Origin: Variovorax gracilis
GTDB taxonomy: Bacteria; Pseudomonadota; Gammaproteobacteria; Burkholderiales; Burkholderiaceae_C
Reading direction: 5' to 3'
Assembly (NCBI RefSeq): GCF_030317115.1
Contig: NZ_JASZYF010000003.1
Location: forward strand, 310,001 to 374,000
DNA: 64,000 nt
This document shows, piece after piece, positions 23,910-35,200 of this stretch; within the stretch, counting starts at the first letter, position 1; each line of letters opens with the position of its first letter. The position numbers and the translations under genes were made by a program. Under the pieces are notes generated by a model, which was given only the letters and a program-made list of their open reading frames with translations, had not been told where the DNA came from and made no database searches.

Positions 23910-25184
23910 CTAGCCGTGGACGATGCGTCCGCCTACCAGCGTGAAACGGGCGCGGCCGTGCATGGCGTAGCCGCCGAAGGGCGTGTGCTTGCCCTGGCTC
24001 CGGAGCGTGTCGGGCTGCACCTGCCATTCGAGGGCCGGATCGACGACGCAGAGATCCGCCGCACCGCCCTTCGCAAGCCGGCCCACGCCCTGGGCACCGA
24101 GCAGCTTCGCAGGGGCAGCGCTCACGACCTCGATGGCGCGCGCGAGGCCCGCACCGCTCTGCTCGCCCCACTGCAAGGCGAGCGGCAGCAGGAGTTCGAG
24201 TCCGGTCGCGCCGGCTTCGGCTTCGGCAAAGGGCAGTGTCTTGGCGTCAGCCTCCACCGGCGTATGGTCGGACACCAGCGCATCGATGGTGCCGTCCGCC
24301 AGCCCGGCAGACAGCGCGTCGCGGTCGCGCTGCTGGCGCAGCGGCGGATTCAGGCGCGCACGGCTGTCGAAGTAGCCGATGTCGGTGTCCACGAGGTGCA
24401 GCGAGTTGATGCTGACGTCGCAGGTCAGCGGCAAGCCCTCGGCCTTGGCCGCGCGGACTTGCGCCACGCCCGCCGCGCTCGACAGGCGGCACAGGTGCAC
24501 GCGCGCGCCGGTGCTGCGCATGAGTTCGATGATGGTGAAGACCGCGATCGTCTCGGCCGCGGCCGGCACGCCCGCGAGCCCCAGCCGTGTGGCGAGCGGG
24601 CCGCTGGCGGCGACGCCTTTGCCCAGGTCGCGCTCCTGCGGGCGCAGCCACACCGTGTAGCCGAAGGTGCTGGCGTACTGGAGCGCACGCTGCAGTACCT
24701 GCGTGTTGCCCAGCGGAATGTCGGCCTGGCCGAAGCCGATGCAGCCGGCCTCGGTGAGCTCGGCCATTTCGGTCAGCACCTCGCCCGCGAGGCTGCGCGT
24801 GAGCGCGCCGAGCGGGAACAGCCGCGCGCGCTGCATCTTCTCGGCGCGGAACTTGAGCATCTCGACCAGGCCGGGCTCGTCGAGCACCGGGTCGGTGTCG
24901 GGCGGGCAGACCAGGCTGGTGACGCCGCCCGCGACAGCCGCGCCCATTTCGCTCTCCAGCATGCCCTCGTGCTCGTAGCCGGGCTCGCGCAATCTGGCGG
25001 CAAGATCGACCAGGCCGGGCACGACGAGGCATCCCTGCGCGTCCAGCGTGCGCTCCGCGCGGAATTCACTGGAAATCTCGCCGATGGCGAAGACCTTGCC
25101 GTCGGCAACCGCCACGTCGGCCTTCCGGTCCAGGCCGGATGCGGGGTCGACGACGCGACCGTTGGTGATCAGGATGTTGCTCAT
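23910..25184 (-). CDS. Non-catalytic dihydroorotase homologue (PyrC'/PyrX)
   Basis: Amidohydrolase-fold protein of 424 residues in the dihydroorotase family, but with active-site losses. The metal motif DXHXH, which should stand in [13 protein letters not shown], reads DLAAR. The segment normally holding a metal-binding His reads WLRPQERDL. The later His (VHLCRLSS) and Asp (VSDHTPV) remain. In many proteobacteria such an inactive copy is encoded with pyrB and is a structural partner of aspartate carbamoyltransferase. Here its ATG overlaps the pyrB stop by four bases, which fits that role. Automatic annotation would probably call it dihydroorotase. Confidence 0.88.
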   Translation of the reverse strand: MSNILITNGRVVDPASGLDRKADVAVADGKVFAIGEISSEFRAERTLDAQGCLVVPGLVDLAARLREPGYEHEGMLESEMGAAVAGGVTSLVCPPDTDPVLDEPGLVEMLKFRAEKMQRARLFPLGALTRSLAGEVLTEMAELTEAGCIGFGQADIPLGNTQVLQRALQYASTFGYTVWLRPQERDLGKGVAASGPLATRLGLAGVPAAAETIAVFTIIELMRSTGARVHLCRLSSAAGVAQVRAAKAEGLPLTCDVSINSLHLVDTDIGYFDSRARLNPPLRQQRDRDALSAGLADGTIDALVSDHTPVEADAKTLPFAEAEAGATGLELLLPLALQWGEQSGAGLARAIEVVSAAPAKLLGAQGVGRLAKGGAADLCVVDPALEWQVQPDTLRSQGKHTPFGGYAMHGRARFTLVGGRIVHG

Positions 25185-26143
25185 GCTTCGTTACCCGCGA
25201 CGATGCTCATGACCGCCATTCGCACGGCGATGCCGAAAGTGACCTGCGGCAGGATCACGCTTTGCCGGCCGTCCACCACGGCCGAGTCGATCTCGACGCC
25301 GCGGTTGATCGGCCCCGGGTGCATCACGATGGCATCGGACTTGGCCAGTTGCAGCTTCTCGGGCGTGAGGCCGAAGGTCTTGAAGAATTCCTGCGACGAC
25401 GGCAGCAGCGCGCCGCTCATGCGCTCGTTCTGTAGGCGCAGCATGATGATGACGTCGCAGTCCTTGATTCCCTCTTCCAGCGTGTGGCACACCCGCACGC
25501 CCATCTGCGCCATGTCGGTGGGCACCAGTGTCTTGGGACCGACCACGCGCACCTCGGCGCAGCCGAGGGTGGTGAGCGCATGGATGTCGGAGCGCGCCAC
25601 GCGCGAATGCAGCACGTCGCCGACGATCGCGACCGTGAGGTTCGCGAAGTCCTTCTTGTAGTGGCGGATCGTGTACATGTCGAGCAGCCCCTGCGTCGGG
25701 TGCGCGTGGCGCCCGTCGCCTGCATTCACCACGTGCACGTGCGGCGCAACGTGCTGCGCGATCAGGTAGGGCGCGCCCGATTCGCTGTGCCGCACGACGA
25801 ACAGGTCGGCGGCCATCGCGCTCAGGTTGGCAATGGTGTCGAGCAGGGACTCGCCCTTGGTCGCCGACGAGCGCGCGATGTCGAGGTTGATCACGTCCGC
25901 CGACAGCCGCTTGGCCGCGATCTCGAAGGTGGTGCGCGTGCGCGTCGAGTTCTCGAAGAACAGGTTGAACACGCTCTTGCCGCGCAGCAGCGGCACCTTC
26001 TTCACCTCGCGGTCGCTCACGCTGGTGAAGTTGGCGGCGGTGTCGAGGATGTGGGTGACGATGTCCTTCGGCAGGCCCTCGATCGAGAGCAGGTGGATCA
26101 GCTCGCCGTGCTTGTTGAGTTGGGGGTTTCGTTTGTAGAGCAT
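25181..26143 (-). CDS. pyrB: Aspartate carbamoyltransferase, catalytic subunit
   Basis: Protein of 320 residues that condenses carbamoyl phosphate and aspartate, the first committed step of pyrimidine synthesis. Carbamoyl-phosphate site [13 protein letters not shown] (about 63-75) and [12 protein letters not shown] are seen, as is the aspartate-domain segment MLRLQNERM. No pyrI regulatory subunit lies nearby; instead the inactive dihydroorotase gene overlaps its 3' end. Upstream, a GC-rich repeat of about 80 bases separates it from pyrR. Confidence 0.95.
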   Translation of the reverse strand: MLYKRNPQLNKHGELIHLLSIEGLPKDIVTHILDTAANFTSVSDREVKKVPLLRGKSVFNLFFENSTRTRTTFEIAAKRLSADVINLDIARSSATKGESLLDTIANLSAMAADLFVVRHSESGAPYLIAQHVAPHVHVVNAGDGRHAHPTQGLLDMYTIRHYKKDFANLTVAIVGDVLHSRVARSDIHALTTLGCAEVRVVGPKTLVPTDMAQMGVRVCHTLEEGIKDCDVIIMLRLQNERMSGALLPSSQEFFKTFGLTPEKLQLAKSDAIVMHPGPINRGVEIDSAVVDGRQSVILPQVTFGIAVRMAVMSIVAGNEA

Positions 26144-26146
26144 CAG

Positions 26147-26227
26147 GCCTCCCGCCGAGCCGCCCCAAGGGAGGCCTGCGCCCCCTCGGGGGGCAGCGAA
26201 TACACAAAGTGATGAGCGTGGGGGTTC
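26147..26227 (-). repeat. Dispersed GC-rich intergenic repeat, copy 1
   Basis: The 85-base gap between pyrR and pyrB is filled by an element related to those at 40491, 42414 and 63003. Read on the minus strand it starts with a run of C (CCCCCACGCTC), then CACTTTGTGT, then a small hairpin CCCCCCGAGGGGG and a GC-rich tail. It is the most diverged of the four copies. Confidence 0.65.
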
Positions 26228-26228
26228 A

Positions 26229-26726
26229 TCAGGCGTTTTCCTCTACCTTGAAGCTGAACGCGCCGGCGTCGCTGCGTGCCAGCGCGAGCAGCTGCGTTGC
26301 CGGCAGCTCGAGGCGCTGGGCCGAAAAGTCCGCCGCCACCGGCAGTTCGCGGCCGCCGCGGTCGATCAGCACCGCCAGCCGCACGCAGGCCGGCCGACCG
26401 AAATCGAACAGTTCGTTGAGCACCGCGCGGATGGTGCGGCCCGTGTAGAGCACGTCGTCGAGCAACAGCACGTCGGCGCCGTTGACATCGAAGGGCAGCG
26501 TCGTCTGCGCGCTCGCTGACAGCCCGCGCCGAGCAAAGTCGTCCCGGTGCATGGCCGACGAAATGATGCCCGGCGTACCGGGCAGGCCCAGGTCTTTCTG
26601 CAGCCGCTCGACCAGCCACGCGCCGCCGGAGGTGATGCCGACCAGGCGCGTGTCCTGGCGCATCAGGGATTTCACGCCGCGCAGCAGCTCGACGTAGAGC
26701 GCTTCGGCGTCAGGGATGGAGTTCAC
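26229..26726 (-). CDS. pyrR: PyrR, phosphoribosyltransferase family pyr regulator
   Basis: Protein of 165 residues of the type I phosphoribosyltransferase fold; the PRPP-binding loop is [12 protein letters not shown] (about 88-99). PyrR of Gram-positives binds pyr mRNA and controls attenuation and also has weak uracil phosphoribosyltransferase activity. The role in betaproteobacteria is less certain, and I see no attenuator hairpin set in the 85-base gap before pyrB. The start overlaps the end of ruvX by four bases. Confidence 0.9.
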   Translation of the reverse strand: MNSIPDAEALYVELLRGVKSLMRQDTRLVGITSGGAWLVERLQKDLGLPGTPGIISSAMHRDDFARRGLSASAQTTLPFDVNGADVLLLDDVLYTGRTIRAVLNELFDFGRPACVRLAVLIDRGGRELPVAADFSAQRLELPATQLLALARSDAGAFSFKVEENA

Positions 26727-27157
26727 GGAAGGCTCCTCAGGAACTGTTCAAGGATGATGCAGGCCGACGCGGCGTCGGCATCGCGCGCGCCCGAGGCGAG
26801 CGCCTCGGTCGTGCTGTAGCGCTCGTCGACCTCGTACACGGGCAGCTTGAAGCGGCCGTGCAGTTGCCGGGCAAAGCGTTGTGCAGCGCGGGTGTTGTCG
26901 TGCGGCGCGCCGTCGGGGTGACAGGGCACGCCGACGACCAGCGCGTCGGGTTGCCACTCGCGGATTCGGGCCTCCACCTGCGCAAAGCGCGCATCGCCTT
27001 CGGCCTTGATGGTGGCTTGCGGCGTTGCGGTCCTCAGCAAACGATTGCCGCTCGCGACGCCGGTGCGCTTCTGGCCGAAGTCGAAGGCCAGGAAACTTTG
27101 GAAATGGGAGGGAACGGAAACCGGAGGGGTAGCGTCGGGCATCGCCGTAACGCTCAT
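26723..27157 (-). CDS. ruvX: RuvX/YqgF, putative pre-16S rRNA nuclease
   Basis: RNase H-like protein of 144 residues (YqgF family), implicated in maturation of the 16S rRNA 5' end. Conserved elements are FLAFDFGQKRTGVASG (first acidic residue), DALVVGVPCHPDG and YEVDERYSTTEAL with its acidic pair, and the late acidic residue in ARDADAASACIILEQFL. The ATG at 27155-27157 overlaps the yqgE stop by four bases, as in many proteobacteria where yqgE-yqgF are adjacent. Confidence 0.92.
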   Translation of the reverse strand: MSVTAMPDATPPVSVPSHFQSFLAFDFGQKRTGVASGNRLLRTATPQATIKAEGDARFAQVEARIREWQPDALVVGVPCHPDGAPHDNTRAAQRFARQLHGRFKLPVYEVDERYSTTEALASGARDADAASACIILEQFLRSLP

Positions 27158-27753
27158 GCGTGCCCCGCGTCGGGCGACAGGGTCCACGCCTCCAGGCCGA
27201 GCAGCGACAGCGCCTTGTCGTAGCGCTGCTCGATCGGCGTGTCGAAGATCACCGCGGGATCGGCGCCGACCGTCAGCCAGCTGTTCTCTGCCAGTTCGGA
27301 TTCGAGCTGGCCCTCTCCCCAGGCCGCATAGCCCAGCGAAACCAGCACCTTGCGCGGACCGGCACCCGTCGCCAGCGCTTCCAGGACGTCCTTGGAGGTC
27401 GTCATTTCGAGGCCGCCGGGAATCGTCATGGTCGACGCGTAGACCGACTCGTTCGGCTTGTCCGCTTGCGCGAAAACCGGCTCATGCAGCACGAAGCCGC
27501 GCTCGGTCTGAACCGGCCCGCCCTGGAACACGGGCGCCTTTCCGAGCTCGGGGCTGGAGAGGTGGAGTTCGATCTTCTCGAACAGCACCTTGAGATTGAT
27601 ATCGCTGGGTTTGTTGATGACAAGGCCGAGCGCACCGCGCTCGCTGTGCTCGCAGAGGTAGACCACGCTGCGGCTGAAGGCCTTGTCTTCCAGACCCGGC
27701 ATCGCAATCAGGAAATGATGCGTAAGGTTCATCGGGGCAGAATCGGAGGCCAT
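27154..27753 (-). CDS. yqgE: YqgE/AlgH family protein
   Basis: Protein of 199 residues of the YqgE/AlgH (DUF179) family, of unknown biochemical role. Marks: MNLTHHFLIAMPGLED near the start, VYLCEHSERGALGLVINKP, FQGGPVQTERGFVLH, and SLGYAAWGEGQLESELAENSWL. Two starts are possible, 27753 (MASDSAP) and 27732 (MNLTHHF). The first is used here, although neither has a good ribosome-binding site. The first start codon overlaps the divergent photolyase ATG in a shared CATG. Confidence 0.9.
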   Translation of the reverse strand: MASDSAPMNLTHHFLIAMPGLEDKAFSRSVVYLCEHSERGALGLVINKPSDINLKVLFEKIELHLSSPELGKAPVFQGGPVQTERGFVLHEPVFAQADKPNESVYASTMTIPGGLEMTTSKDVLEALATGAGPRKVLVSLGYAAWGEGQLESELAENSWLTVGADPAVIFDTPIEQRYDKALSLLGLEAWTLSPDAGHA

Positions 27754-29236
27754 GCCGCCGATTTTACTGGCCGTCGACAAAACTTATCCCAAGGGCCTGA
27801 TGTGGTTTCGGCGCGACCTGCGCGTGGACGACAACGCGGCGCTCTACCAGGCCCTGCGCGCGTGCCGGCAGGTGGTGTGCGTGTTCGTTTTCGATCGCGC
27901 GATCCTCGATCCGCTCCCCCGCGCGGACCGGCGCGTCGAGTTCATCCGGGAATCGCTGGTCGAGCTGGACGCCGAATTGCGGTCGCTGGGCGGCGGGCTG
28001 ATCGTTCGCCACGCCGTGGCGGAGGACGAAATAGGGCAACTCGCACGCACGCTGGACGTGCAGGCCGTCTTTGCCAACCGCGACGACGAGCCCGATGCGC
28101 TTGCGCGCGACGCCAAGGTGCTCGGCGCCCTGGCGAACGCCGGCGTCGCTTTCCATACCTACAAGGACCATTCCGTCTTCGAGCGCGACGAGGTGCTGAC
28201 CCAGGCGGGACAGCCCTACACCGTCTTCACGCCCTACAAGCGAGCCTGGCTTTCCAAGGTGGATGACTTCTACCTGAAGCCCTACCCCGTGCGCAGCCAT
28301 GCAGACGCGCTGGCGCCCGTGCCGGAGAAGTTCAAGGCCCCGGTGCCGCCGCTGGCGGAGATCGGCTTCGAAAAGAGCAACCTCGACCAATTGGAAATCC
28401 CCACCGGCAGCCAGGGCGGCGCCGCGCTCTTCGACGACTTCTTCCAGCGCATCGACCGCTATCACCAGACGCGCGACTTTCCGTCCGTGCGCGGGCCCAG
28501 CTACCTCGGCGTGCACCTGCGCTTCGGCACCGTCTCGATCCGGCAGTTGGCGGGCATCGCGCACCAGCTCTCGCTGCAGGGTGACCAGGGCGCGGCAACC
28601 TGGCTCAGCGAACTGATCTGGCGCGATTTCTATTTCCAGATCCTGGCGCACCATCCGCACGTGGCGGCGGGCGGTGAATCGAAAAGCTTCAGGCCCGAAT
28701 ACGACAAGATCCAGTGGCATCACGGCAAGCACGCCGACATGCTCTTCGACGCCTGGTGCAAAGGCCAGACCGGCTACCCGCTCGTCGACGCGGCCATGGC
28801 GCAAATCAACCAGACCGGCTACATGCACAACCGCCTGCGCATGGTGGTCGCGAGCTTTCTCTGCAAGGACCTGGGGATCGACTGGCGGCGCGGCGAGCGC
28901 TACTTCGCGGAGCACCTCAACGACTTCGAGCTGTCGTCGAACAACGGCGGCTGGCAATGGGCGAGTTCGAGCGGCTGCGATGCGCAGCCCTATTTCCGGA
29001 TCTTCAATCCGGTGACGCAGAGCGAGCGCTTCGATCCGGAAGGCAAGTTCATCCGCCGCTACCTGCCGCAGCTGGCCAAGCTGCCCAACGCTGAGATCCA
29101 TGCGCCATGGACCGCCAAGCCGGTGGAACTCGTGGCGGCCGGCATCAAGCTGGGTGAGACCTATCCCAAGCCGATCGTCGATCACGCCGAGGCGCGTGAT
29201 CGCACGCTGCAGCGCTACGCGATCGTCAAAAAATAG
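27752..29236 (+). CDS. phrB: Deoxyribodipyrimidine photolyase
   Basis: Class I photolyase-family protein of 494 residues that uses light, FAD and an antenna pigment to split cyclobutane pyrimidine dimers. Seen: the N-terminal antenna domain beginning MWFRRDLRVDDNAALY, and the FAD-binding C-terminal domain with SELIWRDFYFQIL, DAAMAQINQTGYMHNRLRM and DFELSSNNGGWQWASSSGCDAQPYFR. The ATG at 27752 gives 16 residues before MWFRRDL; a second ATG at 27800 begins exactly there. The start region overlaps yqgE, so its promoter must lie inside that gene. Confidence 0.93.
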   Translation: MPPILLAVDKTYPKGLMWFRRDLRVDDNAALYQALRACRQVVCVFVFDRAILDPLPRADRRVEFIRESLVELDAELRSLGGGLIVRHAVAEDEIGQLARTLDVQAVFANRDDEPDALARDAKVLGALANAGVAFHTYKDHSVFERDEVLTQAGQPYTVFTPYKRAWLSKVDDFYLKPYPVRSHADALAPVPEKFKAPVPPLAEIGFEKSNLDQLEIPTGSQGGAALFDDFFQRIDRYHQTRDFPSVRGPSYLGVHLRFGTVSIRQLAGIAHQLSLQGDQGAATWLSELIWRDFYFQILAHHPHVAAGGESKSFRPEYDKIQWHHGKHADMLFDAWCKGQTGYPLVDAAMAQINQTGYMHNRLRMVVASFLCKDLGIDWRRGERYFAEHLNDFELSSNNGGWQWASSSGCDAQPYFRIFNPVTQSERFDPEGKFIRRYLPQLAKLPNAEIHAPWTAKPVELVAAGIKLGETYPKPIVDHAEARDRTLQRYAIVKK

Positions 29237-29283
29237 CCCGAGCCTGTGGGTTGCTCGAGCTCAACGCCTCGGAGGTGCGCTCG

Positions 29284-32200
29284 TCAGGCCACCAGCGCAA
29301 CAGGCACCTCGACGCCCGTGTAGCTCCGCACCAACCGCAGCAGTTCCTCTTCCGAATACGGCTTGCCAAGGTAGTGGTTGACGCCCAGCGCACGCGCATG
29401 GTCGTGGTGCTTCTCGGCGATGCGCGAGGTGATCATGATGATCGGCAGGTCGGCCAGCGTCTCGTCCGCACGAATGTTGCGGGCGAGATCGAAGCCGTCC
29501 ATGCGCGGCATCTCGATGTCCGACAGCACGACGGCCGGGCGCTCCTGCTGGAGCCGCTCGAGCGCCTGCAGGCCGTCGGCCGCCAACGCCACGCGGTAGC
29601 CTTCGCGTTGCAGCAGGCGCTGCGTGACGCGCCGCACCGTGATCGAGTCGTCCACCACCAGCACCAGCGGAACCTGCGGCACCGATTGCGGCACCTGCCT
29701 GGTCGGCTCTGAGCCGCCGATGTCCTTCGCCGCGGCCTGGCGGGTGCGCGTTGCCTGCAGCTCGCGCGCCTTTTCGCCATGCACGGCGGCCAGGGCGACC
29801 GGGTTGTAGATCAGCGCGACCGCGCCGGACGCCAGCACCGAGATGGCGGCCATGCCTGGCAGGCGGGAGAGCTGCGGCCCCAGGTTCTTGACCACGACTT
29901 CCTGGTTGCCCAGGACTTCATCGACGTGCAGCGCGACGCGCTGTGCAGCGCTTCGCACGATGACGATGGTGTTGGCCTTGCCGGGCGCGCGCTCGCTGCC
30001 TGCGGAGGACTGGAGCAATGCGCCGGCCCAGTAGAACGGAACCTGCTCGCCGCCGAAGGCGTAGCGCTGGTTGAGGTAGGCCGATTCGAGATCGGACGCC
30101 CCGGCGCGCAACACCAGCTCGACCACGTTGGAAGGCACACCGACCGACACGGCGCCCGCGCGCAGCATGACCACGTGCGTCACGGCGGTCGTCAGCGGCA
30201 GCACCAGCTTGAAGACGGTGCCTTGTCCGGGCTGGCTGTTTGTCTCGATCCGGCCGCCGAGCGCTGCGACTTCCGCGCGCACCACGTCCATGCCGATGCC
30301 GCGGCCGGCCAGTTCGGAAACCTGCTCCGCCGTGGAGAAGCCGGGCTGGAAGATCAGCTCGGCGGCTTCGGCGGGGCTGAGCTGCTTGCCTTCGGGGATC
30401 AGGCCGAGCGTCAGCGCCCGCGCAGCAATGCGTTCGAAGTTGAGCCCGGCGCCGTCGTCACGGAAGCTGACCGAGACGTCGTTGCCTTCGTGATGCAGCT
30501 CGATGACGATCAGGCCGCTCGAATCCTTGCCGGCTTTTTCACGCACCGCTGCGTCCTCGATGCCATGCGCCACGCAGTTGCGCAGCAGGTGCTCGAAGGC
30601 GGGCGTCATGCGGTCCAGCACGCCGCGGTCCATTTCAATGGAGCCGCCGGTGATGTCCAGCCGGACCTGCTTGCCGGTTTCTTTCGAGGCCTGGCGCACG
30701 ACGCGGTACAGGCGATCCGAGATTCCCTCGAACTCCACCATGCGCGTGCGCAGCAGGCCGCGCTGCAATTCGCGGGTCTGGCGGGCCTGGGCGCTCAAGT
30801 CGTCTTCCGTCGCCTGCACCGTCTTCTGGAGGGTGCGCTGCACGGTTGCCACGTCGTTGACCGACTCGGCCATCATCCGCGTGAGTTCCTGCACGCGCGT
30901 GAAGCGGTCGAACTCGAGCGGGTCGAAGCCTTGCTGCGAATCCTTCGCCTGGGCCAGGCGGGACTGCATCTGGCTTTCCGCCTGGACTTCGATATCGCGC
31001 AGCTGCTGGCGCAGCCGATCCAGGTTGCCGGTCAGGTCGCCGAGCGAACTGCGCAGCTGGCCCAGTTCGGCTTCGAGCCGCGAGCGCGTGATGATCACCT
31101 CGCCGGCCTGCGCGACCAGGCGGTCGAGCAGGTGGGTGCGGATGCGCACGGCCTGGTTCGAAATGGCGCGCAGCGGCGTGAGAGCCGACGGCGAAGGCAA
31201 GGCGACCGCGCTGCGTTCCACCACCGGCTCGTCGGCAGGAGCGGCTTCTTCCTTCTCGCTGGCGGCCGGTGCTTCGACGGCCGTGGGCAGCTCCACCGGC
31301 TTGGGTGCAGGCGCTGCGGCAGTGGCACGCTGCACCAGTTCGGTCTGGACCGCGTCATCGGCGGCACGCAGCGCGTCGAAGGTGGCTTGCAGTGCGTCGA
31401 AGCGCGTGAGCAGCTGTTCGATCGACTGCCGGTCGGCACCCTCCGAGCCCAGCGCCTCGATGTCGGACTCCATGCGGTGCGCGCGTTCGCCGAGGCGCAT
31501 CGCGCCGGCGAGGCGCGCACTGCCCTTGAGCGTGTGCAGCGTGCGCAGCGTGGAGGCGCGCGGGCTTGTGTCTTCCGGATGCTGCGACCACTCGCGCAGC
31601 GCGGCACCGAGTTGCGGCAGCAGTTCGGCCGCCTCTTCCTCGAAGATCGGGAACAGGTCGACGTCAACCGCGTCGGTCACATCGACCGCGTCCTCGGAGT
31701 CGTCGAGCGCCACGTCGGCCATGGCGTCGCGCGGCACATGGAAGGTCACCAGCCGGCCTTCGACCGGCTCGACAGGCAGTTGCGAGGCAGCGACTTCACG
31801 CAGTGCCTGCAGTGTTTCCTCGGCGGGCTCGCGCAGGAAGCCGGCGGCGAACTGATGCAGCAGCCGTCGCAGCTCCTCGGCCGCCACGACCAGCACGACG
31901 CCCTGCTCCGGCGTTCCGCGGCCCTGCATCTGCAGATGCTGCAGCGCGGCTTCGAACAGGCGCGCCATGTTCGACAGGCTCTGGAAGCCGACCGTCGCCG
32001 AGCTGCCCGCCAGCGAGTGGGCCAAGCCGATCATCGAGTCGGGAACCCGCTCGTGCGATTCGAGCGCCCATTCGCCGACTTCGGTGGCGAGCTGCCTCGA
32101 CCACTCGTCGGCTTCGTTCAGGTAGACGTTGTAGAGCGCGATGCCGATGCGCAGCGGGCCGATCACCTTGACCTGCTCTTCGGCGCTCAGCGCTGCCGCT

Positions 32201-35200
32201 GCCGGACGCTCGGCTTCGGCTTCGGCTTCGGCTTCGGCTTCGACTTCGGTTTCGGCTTCGGTTACGGCTGCGACTTCGACCGGCGCGGCCGCAGCCGGAG
32301 GCTCGATGGCTTCCACGACGGGTTCGGCCGGCGCTTCTTCCATCGCTTCCGCGGCTGGTGCCAGTGCCTCGGGTTCGGGCACGACTTCGGGCTCCGGCTC
32401 AGGTTCGACGGCAGCAGGCGCAGGCTCGGCGGCAGCTTCCGGCTCGACCGGGCTCTCTGGCGCCAGCGTCAGTTCGAAGGCGAGATCTTCGACGGGCGTC
32501 GGAAGCTCGGCCGGCGCGGGTGCGGGCACCGCGAACATGGCCTCGATCTCGGCGTCCGTCGCGTGTGCGGGCTCGGGCGTGGTCTCCGGTTGCGGCTGCA
32601 CGGCACGTGCCGCGAGCGCAGGCTCGAGCGAGGTGTGCACCGTCTCCAGGAAATCGACGTCCTCGAGTTCATCCAGGACTTCCGGATCTTCCGGCGGAGC
32701 GGCGGGCTTGGCGTCGAAATCGAGGAAGTCGGTCGATGCAAAGCCGTCATCGCTTCCGGGTTCTTCTTCGTGCCGGCCTTCCGGCTCGGCTTCCCGACGG
32801 GCGCCAGGCTGGTCGACGCCCAACCACACGGTCGTTTCCTCGGCCTGCGATGCAGCGGGCTTCGCCTCCTCGGCAGGCTCTTCGAATGCGACAGGCTCGG
32901 AATCCAGATCCAGATCGGGCAGATCGGGCATCTCCGGCAACGGCAGCGGTTCGACCGGCGCAGGCGGCGCTTCGACCGCCGATTCCGCGGCGATGCGACG
33001 GGCTGCGGCGACCAGGGTGTCGGCGTCGGCGACGGGGGCTGGCGCGGGAGCGAGCGGTTCACCGGTACGCAGGGCCTCGGCGATGGCGCGGAACGGCGCC
33101 GATTGCCAGGTGTGCGGCTCGCCGGAGGCAATGGCTTCGACCCATTTCGCGAAGTCCTGCAGCGACGTGCGCGTGCCTGCGAGCAATTCGGGTGTGGCGG
33201 GGCGCTGGTCGGCAAGCCAGGTGTTCAGCACCTGCTCGAAAGACCAGGCAGCTTCGCCGAAGTCCATGAGCCCGACCATGCGGGCACTTCCCTTGAGCGT
33301 GTGGAACGCACGGCGCAGCACGGTGAGTTCACCGCTGTCGTCCGGCCGCGACCCGAGCGCGGACACGGCGGCAAGGCCGTTGTGCAGCACCTCGCGTGCC
33401 TCGTCCAGGAAGATGTTCTGGAGGTCGTCTTCCTCCAGCTCCGTGACCTCGGTGTCGGGCAAGGCTTCCAGCGGCGCCGGGCCGGTGATCTTCGCAGTCC
33501 AGCTCGCCGTGGCTCGGCTGAATTCCTCGATCGGCGACGGCGGCGTCTTGCGCGTGCCCGGACCTGCCAGTGCGGCGAGCTTGGCCGCGATCTGCGCATC
33601 GACTTCCTCGACGCTCAGCACCGTGTCCGTGACCGCGACAGGCCCGGACGACGACGCGAACGACACCGGAGCGACCGCCTCGGGCAAGCTCGCATCGCTG
33701 GCCTGGCGACCCATGAGAGGCTTGAGCTCGCCGAGCTCGGCGTCGAACACGAACAGCCTCTTGGCCAGCGCAGGCTGGTAGCTGAGCATGTCGATCAGGA
33801 AGCCCAGCGCGCCCAGGTTGTTGCCGAGCGAATCGAAAGCCTGGATCTCGTCGGCGGGCGACTCTTCGGCCAGGAGCTGGTCGACGTTCTCGCGCATGCG
33901 CTGCACGGTCTGGGCGGCCTGGTCCAATCCGAGGACCGAGAACACGCCGCGCATTTGCAGCAACTGGCTCGGCACGGTGCGCAGCAAGCCCTTTTCGGAG
34001 GGCCGGCGGAAGAACTGGTCGAGCGATTTTTCGAGTTCGCTCAGGTGGCTGCGCAGTTCGCCGACCACGGTGCCCATGGTCTGGCGATCGCTCACGCGGC
34101 GGTAGAGCTCCTCCATCCAAGGCTCGAGCGGCTCCGAGCGGCCGCCTTCCCGGGCGCGCTCGATGCGGCCGGCAAGCTGCACGGTCCGGGCTGTCAGTTG
34201 GCGGTCATGCGGATCGAGGTCCTCGAAAGCCGCCTCCAGATAGAGGACGGAGGTCGCGACTTCCATCGCGAGCTCGGTCGCCGGCGGCTTGCCGGAGCGC
34301 AGCGACGCGTCCACCGCGTTGTTCAACGCCTGCACCATCGGCAGGCTCGGCGGATGCAGCTTCTGCAGGGACTCGCCGAGTTGGGCGAAGGTATCGGCCA
34401 CCTGCCGCGTGCGGTTCACGTCGCCGCCCGAGAGCGCCGACCACATCTCCTTCGCGGCCTCGATGCGCTTGCGCGCCTGCGCGAGCACCACCGGGTCGAA
34501 ACGGCCGAACTGCTCGATCGTGTAGTCGACGGTCTGCTCGTTCGCGACGCCCCACGCGACGCGCACCGCGCGCAGCGTGGCAGCCTCGTCGCGCGAGCCG
34601 GGAACGGCCTGCGCGCAGAAGAACAGCAGATCCTGGCCGAGACGGTCGGACACGGTGTTGTCGCCGCGCGCCAGCGTCGCGTACTGCAGCAGCACGCGCG
34701 AGGCGGCGCGCTTCACGTGCGCGTCGGTCGGAATCAGCGCCAGGGCGAGTGCCTCGAAGAACCCGGCGGCCAGCGTCCAGAAACTGGCGACGCGCGGCAC
34801 CGATGCGCCACGGCCCAGCCCCAGGCACAGCGCCTGCAGGCGGCGGGCGGCGTGGTCATCGCCACTCTTGACGACCTTGAGCACTTCGCGGTCGAGCTTG
34901 GAGCGGACGGCGGGGTCGTACACCAGCGCGGTCTGGGTGGGCGCGGGTTTGATCTCGACCCAGCGCCAGGTCATGCTCCACAGGTCGGCGGGGTGCACCC
35001 GTTCGTTGCCGACCAGCTCGAGCACCTCGCGGTACTGCGGGAAGAGCGCGACCGACGAGACGACCTTGCCCGCGATCAGCGCATTCAGGAAGTCGGCGAC
35101 GGCAAATCCCGCGCGGTCGATCTTCTGGACCGCCGAGTCGGTGCAGCGCAGCGGCTCCGTGACGAAGCTCTGGACCGCGAACTCCATGGCGCCCAGCACG

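Noticed and set aside
23910..25184. Active dihydroorotase
   Set aside because: The DXHXH metal motif and a further metal His are absent, so it is listed as a non-catalytic homologue.
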